From an uncultured Marinosulfonomonas sp. (lineage in GTDB: Bacteria; Pseudomonadota; Alphaproteobacteria; Rhodobacterales; Rhodobacteraceae), in the NCBI GenBank assembly GCA_947311455.1, contig CAMZKY010000086.1, positions 1 to 9,552 of the forward strand: a stretch of 9,552 nucleotides of DNA, written 5' to 3'. Position numbers and translations under genes: made by a program. Within the stretch, counting starts at the first letter, position 1; each line of letters opens with the position of its first letter. The notes below the pieces were generated by a model. It had not been told where the DNA came from. It made no database searches and saw nothing but the letters and a program-made list of their open reading frames with translations. Shown here one piece after another: positions 6,361 to 9,552 of this stretch.

Positions 6361-6385
6361 TGCGTTATTGCAATAGGTTAACGCA
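6361..6385. promoter_or_regulatory. Interrupted dyad upstream of the aminotransferase-trgAB operon
   Basis: TGCGTTA (6361-6367) and TAACGCA (6379-6385) are perfect 7-bp inverted arms with 11 bp between them. Overlapping this is a second 10-bp palindrome, TATTGCAATA (6366-6375). The element is about 90-115 bp upstream of the aminotransferase ATG, where an operator would be expected. No protein can be assigned, and no convincing -35/-10 pair was found between here and the gene. Confidence 0.45.
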
Positions 6386-6393
6386 AATCGGGC

Positions 6394-6450
6394 TGTATGG
6401 CTTGCGTATGGCAAACGTATGGCAAGCGTATGGCAAATTTTGCCATACGC
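6394..6450. repeat. Four 11-bp direct repeats ending in a 12-bp inverted repeat
   Basis: Units start at 6394, 6405, 6416 and 6427, exactly 11 bp apart: tgtatggcttg, cgtatggcaaa, cgtatggcaag, cgtatggcaaa. The first is degenerate. The last unit joins an inverted copy: GCGTATGGCAAA (6426-6437), one T, TTTGCCATACGC (6439-6450), a perfect 12-bp palindrome. The core TATGGC thus occurs four times in one orientation at nearly one helical turn and once reversed. The array lies in the 255-bp gap 6272-6526, between the acuI stop and the aminotransferase start. No T-tract follows the palindrome on either strand, so it is not a standard terminator. Apart from this array and the dyad at 6361-6385, nothing else is recognisable in the gap and no credible small ORF was seen. 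Confidence 0.85.
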
Positions 6451-6526
6451 CGTAAGGTTAAGGCACCGTGCGCCCTTTATGATCAAATCGTTAACCGGCC
6501 TCCCACGCGCAGGTCAGGCCATTCCC

Positions 6527-7516
6527 TTACGCGTTTACATCAACCACAACCCGCCCTTTGATCCGGCCTTTTAGAATGTCACGGCCCAATTCGGGTAAAT
6601 CGGCAAGGGTGGCGGGGGTGATCATTGCCTCGAGCCTGTCCAAAGGCAGGTCTTTGGCAATGCGCGCCCATGCGCGAACGCGATTGTCGTAAGGCTGCAT
6701 CACGCTGTCGATGCCAAGCAGGTTGACCCCGCGCAGCAGAAACGGAATAACCGTGGCGTTTAATTGCGCCCCGCCCGCCAGTCCAACTGCCGACACAGAC
6801 GCGCCATACTGCATCTGGCCCAGCACCCGCGCCAGCATATCACCGCCCACCGCATCGACGCAGCCTGCCCATGTTTCCTTTTCCAGCGGGCGTTTGGTGA
6901 TCTCGTTGATATCATCACGCGCCACGATCTGCGTGGCCCCAAGCGATGTCAGATAGTCTGCCGCCTCGGGGCGTCCGGTTACGGCGGCAACCTCATAGCC
7001 CAAATTCGCCAAAATCGCCGTGGCGACGGAGCCAACACCCCCCGCAGCCCCCGTTACCAACACAGGGCCGGTGCCCGGTTTCAGCCCGTGATCCTCAAGC
7101 GCCATCACCGCCAGCATCGCGGTAAAGCCCGCCGTGCCCACCGCCATGGCCATGCGCGTATCCAGCCCCTTGGGCAGAGGCACCAGCATATCCGCCTTGA
7201 CCCGCGCCTTTTGCCCGTAGCCGCCCCAACGGGCCTCGCCCACGCGCCAGCCGGTCAGGACAACCTTATCACCCGCCTTGTAGCGATCATCGTCTGAGGT
7301 TTCGACCGTGCCGGCAAAATCAATGCCCGGCACATGCGGATAGGTGCGCACCAACCCACCGCCCGGGCCAATGCACAGCCCGTCTTTGTAATTCACGGTG
7401 GAATACTCAACCGCCACGGTGACGTTGCCTTCGGGCAGTTGATCGATTGATATTTCCTCGACAGACGCAGAGGTTTTTCCATCTTCATTTTTATTTACTA
7501 GCAGGGCTTTAAACAT
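6527..7516 (-). CDS. acuI: AcuI/YhdH-type NADPH-dependent acryloyl-CoA reductase
   Basis: 329 aa medium-chain dehydrogenase/reductase of the YhdH/AcuI group, without zinc ligands. It opens MFKALLVNK, has 'STVNYKDGLCI' at 39-49 (the family's NYKD active-site signature), 'PHVPGIDFAGTV' at 60-71, the dinucleotide-binding 'VTGAAGGVGSVA' at 154-165, and 'TGRPEA' at 180-185, suited to the NADP 2'-phosphate. It ends 'GRIKGRVVVDV'. AcuI reduces acryloyl-CoA to propionyl-CoA with NADPH. In Rhodobacterales this detoxifies acrylate from DMSP cleavage and serves 3-hydroxypropionate assimilation; related paralogues may prefer other enoyl-CoAs. No DMSP lyase, dmdA or propionate gene is in the window, so the physiological substrate is open. 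It starts 5 bp after the acyl-CoA dehydrogenase stop and its ribosome-binding site (GGAGAGGA) lies inside the last codons of that gene, so the two are co-translated. No clear terminator follows. Confidence 0.88.
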   Translation of the reverse strand: MFKALLVNKNEDGKTSASVEEISIDQLPEGNVTVAVEYSTVNYKDGLCIGPGGGLVRTYPHVPGIDFAGTVETSDDDRYKAGDKVVLTGWRVGEARWGGYGQKARVKADMLVPLPKGLDTRMAMAVGTAGFTAMLAVMALEDHGLKPGTGPVLVTGAAGGVGSVATAILANLGYEVAAVTGRPEAADYLTSLGATQIVARDDINEITKRPLEKETWAGCVDAVGGDMLARVLGQMQYGASVSAVGLAGGAQLNATVIPFLLRGVNLLGIDSVMQPYDNRVRAWARIAKDLPLDRLEAMITPATLADLPELGRDILKGRIKGRVVVDVNA

Positions 7517-7521
7517 TGTTC

Positions 7522-8709
7522 TTAATCCTCTCCATAACCTTTGGGAATGCGCAGTTCCGGCAATTGGGCGGCGCGTTTTTGTAAGGCGCGGCCAATCACC
7601 ACGCGGCTGATTTCGGTGGTGCCATCGACAATGCGCAGCATTTGCGACAGGCGGCTCAGGCGATCAAGCCCGTATTCTTTCAGCAATCCAGACCCGCCCA
7701 GAACCTGCGTGCAGGTATTGGCGGCGCGCATAGCGGCATCGGGCACAAACCGTTTGGCATGCGCGGCCATCAGCGGGCCGTCGGGGGTGCCAAGCGCGTT
7801 TGCCGCCTTGCGATACAGCAGGCGCGACACCTCAAGATCGGTGGCCACATCGCCCAGCATCCATTGGATGCCTTCCAGATCAAGGTTTTTACCGCCAAAC
7901 ATTTTGCGCCGCGAGGAATAGGCCAGCGCGATATCCAGCGCGCTTTCGATCAGCCCGCAACAGCCCGAGGCAATCGACACCCGCGCAATATCAATCGCCA
8001 TGAGCGAGCCTTGCAACCCTTGGCCAATCGGCAGGATGATGTTGTCTTCCGACACCACCACATCTTTGAAATACATCTCGGCCAGTGGTAAAAATTCGTA
8101 AGACGCCGTGTCATACATCGGCCCGAAACTGACCCCTTCGGCATCCTTGGGAATGGCGATCATCGCCATATCTCCGTGGCCCGGTGTGTCACTGGTTTTG
8201 ACCACAGTCAGGTAAACATCGGCCTCGCCCGCCAGCGAAACCCACGCTTTGGCGCCGTTGATTGTCCATGTGCCATCACCGTTGATTTTGGCGCGGGTAT
8301 ACATATTCATCGCATCCGATCCCGATTGCGGTTCGGTCAGGGCAAAATTGGCCAGCTTGCGCCCCGAGGTCAGATCGCGCGCCCATTTTTCCTTGAACGC
8401 CTCAGTGCCAAAACCGCAGGTGGCATAGGTGCAGATATTGTGCATCGACAGGGCAAAGGCGTAGGCCCCGTCGCCCTTGCCCAGTTCCTCGTAAACGCGG
8501 ATGCCCTCGCCCAGCGGCAGGCCCTGCCCGCCCCATTCTTCGGGGGCATACAAACCAAGCAACCCTTGCGCCGCCGCCATGGCCGAAGCGGCGCGCGGCC
8601 ATTTGCCCGCCGCGTTCCAATCGTCCACATTGGGTTTGATCACATCGTCGCAATGCTGTTTGGCGGCCTCTAATATCTGGTCAATTTTCGTGCCCGTTTT
8701 CGTGCCCAT
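7522..8709 (-). CDS. Acyl-CoA dehydrogenase, with Asp at the usual catalytic Glu position
   Basis: 395 aa flavoprotein of the acyl-CoA dehydrogenase family, which introduces a trans-2,3 double bond into an acyl-CoA and passes electrons to ETF. The N-terminal helical domain covers about 8-120. The FAD/substrate motif 'FALTEPQSGSD' is at 122-132, the beta-domain 'WTINGAKAWVS' at 148-158, and 'QVLGGSGLLKEYGLDR' at 335-350. The C-terminal signature 'RIVDGTTEISR' at 359-369 has D362 where short- and medium-chain enzymes have the catalytic base Glu (YEGT). The alternative Glu of isovaleryl-CoA dehydrogenases is also absent: 'IDIAR' at 239-243 has Ala there. It is far shorter than DmdC, the DMSP-pathway dehydrogenase, so it is not that enzyme. 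ATG 8709 follows GGGAGA. A near-perfect 12-bp tandem (8685-8707) makes the N-terminus GTKTGTK. First gene of an operon with acuI, divergent from a GntR regulator. Confidence 0.92.
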   Translation of the reverse strand: MGTKTGTKIDQILEAAKQHCDDVIKPNVDDWNAAGKWPRAASAMAAAQGLLGLYAPEEWGGQGLPLGEGIRVYEELGKGDGAYAFALSMHNICTYATCGFGTEAFKEKWARDLTSGRKLANFALTEPQSGSDAMNMYTRAKINGDGTWTINGAKAWVSLAGEADVYLTVVKTSDTPGHGDMAMIAIPKDAEGVSFGPMYDTASYEFLPLAEMYFKDVVVSEDNIILPIGQGLQGSLMAIDIARVSIASGCCGLIESALDIALAYSSRRKMFGGKNLDLEGIQWMLGDVATDLEVSRLLYRKAANALGTPDGPLMAAHAKRFVPDAAMRAANTCTQVLGGSGLLKEYGLDRLSRLSQMLRIVDGTTEISRVVIGRALQKRAAQLPELRIPKGYGED

Positions 8710-8742
8710 AGCGTTCTCCCTATCGGGCGACTCGCCGCCCTC

Positions 8743-8760
8743 TTAATTGTCTTACATTTG
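8743..8760. promoter_or_regulatory. GntR/FadR-type operator, copy 1
   Basis: TTAATTGTCTTACATTTG is a copy of the element at 8781-8798 with 15 of 18 positions identical and the same orientation. Its core TTGTCTTACAT matches all but the last position of TNGTNNNACNA, the pattern of FadR-type GntR regulators. It lies 34-51 bp upstream of the acyl-CoA dehydrogenase ATG, where bound regulator would block that gene's promoter. Confidence 0.65.
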
Positions 8761-8780
8761 CCAACAGTCTTGCCACAGCT

Positions 8781-8798
8781 TTAATTGTCTGACAAATG
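8781..8798. promoter_or_regulatory. GntR/FadR-type operator, copy 2, abutting the regulator start
   Basis: TTAATTGTCTGACAAATG contains TTGTC-T-GACAA (8785-8795), a perfect inverted repeat that fully matches the FadR-type GntR pattern TNGTNNNACNA. It is 38 bp from copy 1 and directly touches the ATG at 8796. Binding here would probably repress the regulator's own gene. The regulator at 8796 is the obvious binder, by inference from position. Confidence 0.75.
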
Positions 8799-9533
8799 AT
8801 TTCTATGAAAACCGATTTAAAAACCGATCGCGAACTGTCGGCGCAAATTGCCGATGCCATTCGCAACGCCATAATTGACGGCTCTTTGATTGTGGATGAG
8901 CGCCTGCCCTCCGAGGCGGAGTTAAGCGAACAGTTCCACGTATCCCGCCCCACAGTGCGCGAAGCATTGAAACGGCTGGCGGCGCAAAACCTGATCCGCA
9001 CACGGCGCGGGGCAACGGGCGGCGCGTTTGTAAACCGGCTGCGCTTTGAAGAGGCCTATGGGCAACAGATCACCACCTCGACCTTGCTGTTATCAATGAA
9101 TGATGTGGATTTTGAAACCGCCTGCGAAGCACGCTTTACGCTGGAGCGCGCCTGCGTTGCCTTATCGGCCAAACGCCATACGGGCGATCATATGGCCACC
9201 ATGCGCGCCGAAATCCACCGTCAAAGCCAACCGGGCCTCTCGGACGAGGCGTTTTGCGCCTCGGACGTGGCCTTTCACCGTGCGCTGGTGGACGGGGCGC
9301 AAAATCCGGTGTTGTCCTATCAATTGGCGGGCGCCATCGAGGCGATTGAGCCGTTGATGAACATGATCACCTTTTCCGCCCGTTCCCGCGAAGAAATTGT
9401 TGCCCTGCACACCGAAATTGCCAACGCAATTGAAGCCGGCAATGGCAACGCGGCCAACAAAACGCTAGAACGTTTGGCGGAGTATACGGTTGAACTGGCC
9501 AATACAGTGTTTCAAAAGCGGAAACAGAAGTAA
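8796..9533 (+). CDS. GntR family transcriptional regulator, FadR/FCD subfamily
   Basis: 245 aa. The N-terminal winged helix-turn-helix (about 14-79) is typical of GntR proteins: 'LPSEAELSEQFHVSRPTVREALKRL' carries the recognition helix, and 'RRGATGGAFV' is the wing. The rest is an all-helical FCD ligand domain with 'DVAFHRALVDGAQNPVL' (D157 and H161 as metal ligands) and H205 in 'ALHTEIANAIEAGN'. The fourth usual ligand His appears to be replaced, probably by Y230 in 'LAEYTVEL'. FCD regulators bind small organic acids or acyl derivatives and usually act as repressors released by ligand. Its position, divergent from the acyl-CoA dehydrogenase-acuI operon with two matching operators between, makes it the likely local regulator. 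Neither ATG 8796 nor the in-frame ATG 8805 has a clear Shine-Dalgarno; 8805 (MKTDLKTD) is a fair alternative. Only 19 bp follow the gene and they hold nothing recognisable. Confidence 0.92.
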   Translation: MISMKTDLKTDRELSAQIADAIRNAIIDGSLIVDERLPSEAELSEQFHVSRPTVREALKRLAAQNLIRTRRGATGGAFVNRLRFEEAYGQQITTSTLLLSMNDVDFETACEARFTLERACVALSAKRHTGDHMATMRAEIHRQSQPGLSDEAFCASDVAFHRALVDGAQNPVLSYQLAGAIEAIEPLMNMITFSARSREEIVALHTEIANAIEAGNGNAANKTLERLAEYTVELANTVFQKRKQK

Positions 9534-9552
9534 AACCTTAATACGGTACCCG

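Noticed and set aside
6394..6450. Possible CRISPR array or rho-independent terminator
   Set aside because: Units are only 11 bp with no spacers, and the palindrome is not followed by a T-tract on either strand.
7642..8673. Long plus-strand frames opposite the acyl-CoA dehydrogenase
   Set aside because: Shadows of a GC-rich gene; no recognisable protein motif and no ribosome-binding site considered convincing.
8725..8740. GGGCG...CGCCC hairpin in the leader of the acyl-CoA dehydrogenase as a riboswitch or attenuator
   Set aside because: Only a 5-bp stem with a 6-nt loop and no T-run or alternative structure; too small to support.

Overview
The window looks like a chromosomal segment of an alphaproteobacterium of the order Rhodobacterales (Roseobacter/Rhodobacter type). 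The main reason is an adjacent trgA-trgB pair, a tellurite-resistance locus first described in Rhodobacter sphaeroides. A TRAP solute-binding protein and an AcuI-type acryloyl-CoA reductase fit the same group. No tRNA, rRNA, CRISPR array, transposase or prophage gene is visible. All assignments come from reading the sequence; no database search was run.

Layout from left to right. (1) 1-1270, minus strand: a TRAP-type periplasmic binding protein (dctP-like), a terminator, then the first 43 codons of a gene that leaves the window and resembles the N-terminus of GH88-type unsaturated uronyl hydrolases. Upstream of dctP are a TATAAT-type -10 box and an FNR-like dyad. (2) 1413-2258, minus strand: a membrane-anchored neutral zinc metallopeptidase of the YpfJ type, with its own promoter. 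(3) 2374-3413, plus strand: a translationally coupled pair, a YqaA/DedA-like membrane protein and the disulfide-bond oxidoreductase DsbB. (4) 6271-3422, minus strand: a compact operon of a class-V aminotransferase (cysteine-desulfurase-like fold but no loop cysteine), then trgA, then trgB. TrgB is a cyclotransferase-Nudix fusion that starts at a GTG one base after the trgA stop. (5) 6272-6526: a 255-bp non-coding gap with an 11-bp direct repeat array ending in a 12-bp inverted repeat, plus a second dyad. (6) 8709-6527, minus strand: an acyl-CoA dehydrogenase followed after 5 bp by acuI. They are divergent from a GntR/FadR-type regulator at 8796-9533. The short divergent spacer holds two near-identical 18-bp elements matching the FadR-type operator pattern.

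How they work together. The right-hand module reads as a self-contained, locally regulated acyl-CoA/enoyl-CoA pathway: one enzyme that should introduce a 2,3-double bond and one that should reduce such a bond, under a divergent acid-sensing GntR repressor. The centre is a redox, thiol and metalloid stress neighbourhood (DsbB, TrgA, TrgB, aminotransferase). The left end is carboxylate or sugar-acid uptake, possibly oxygen-regulated. The observations most worth following are the ACAD with Asp at the catalytic-Glu position, the GntR operator pair, the 11-bp repeat array, the GGCT-Nudix fusion of TrgB, and a 10-bp tandem duplication at the start codon of the truncated left-edge gene. No clearly new multi-gene system can be demonstrated from the sequence alone.
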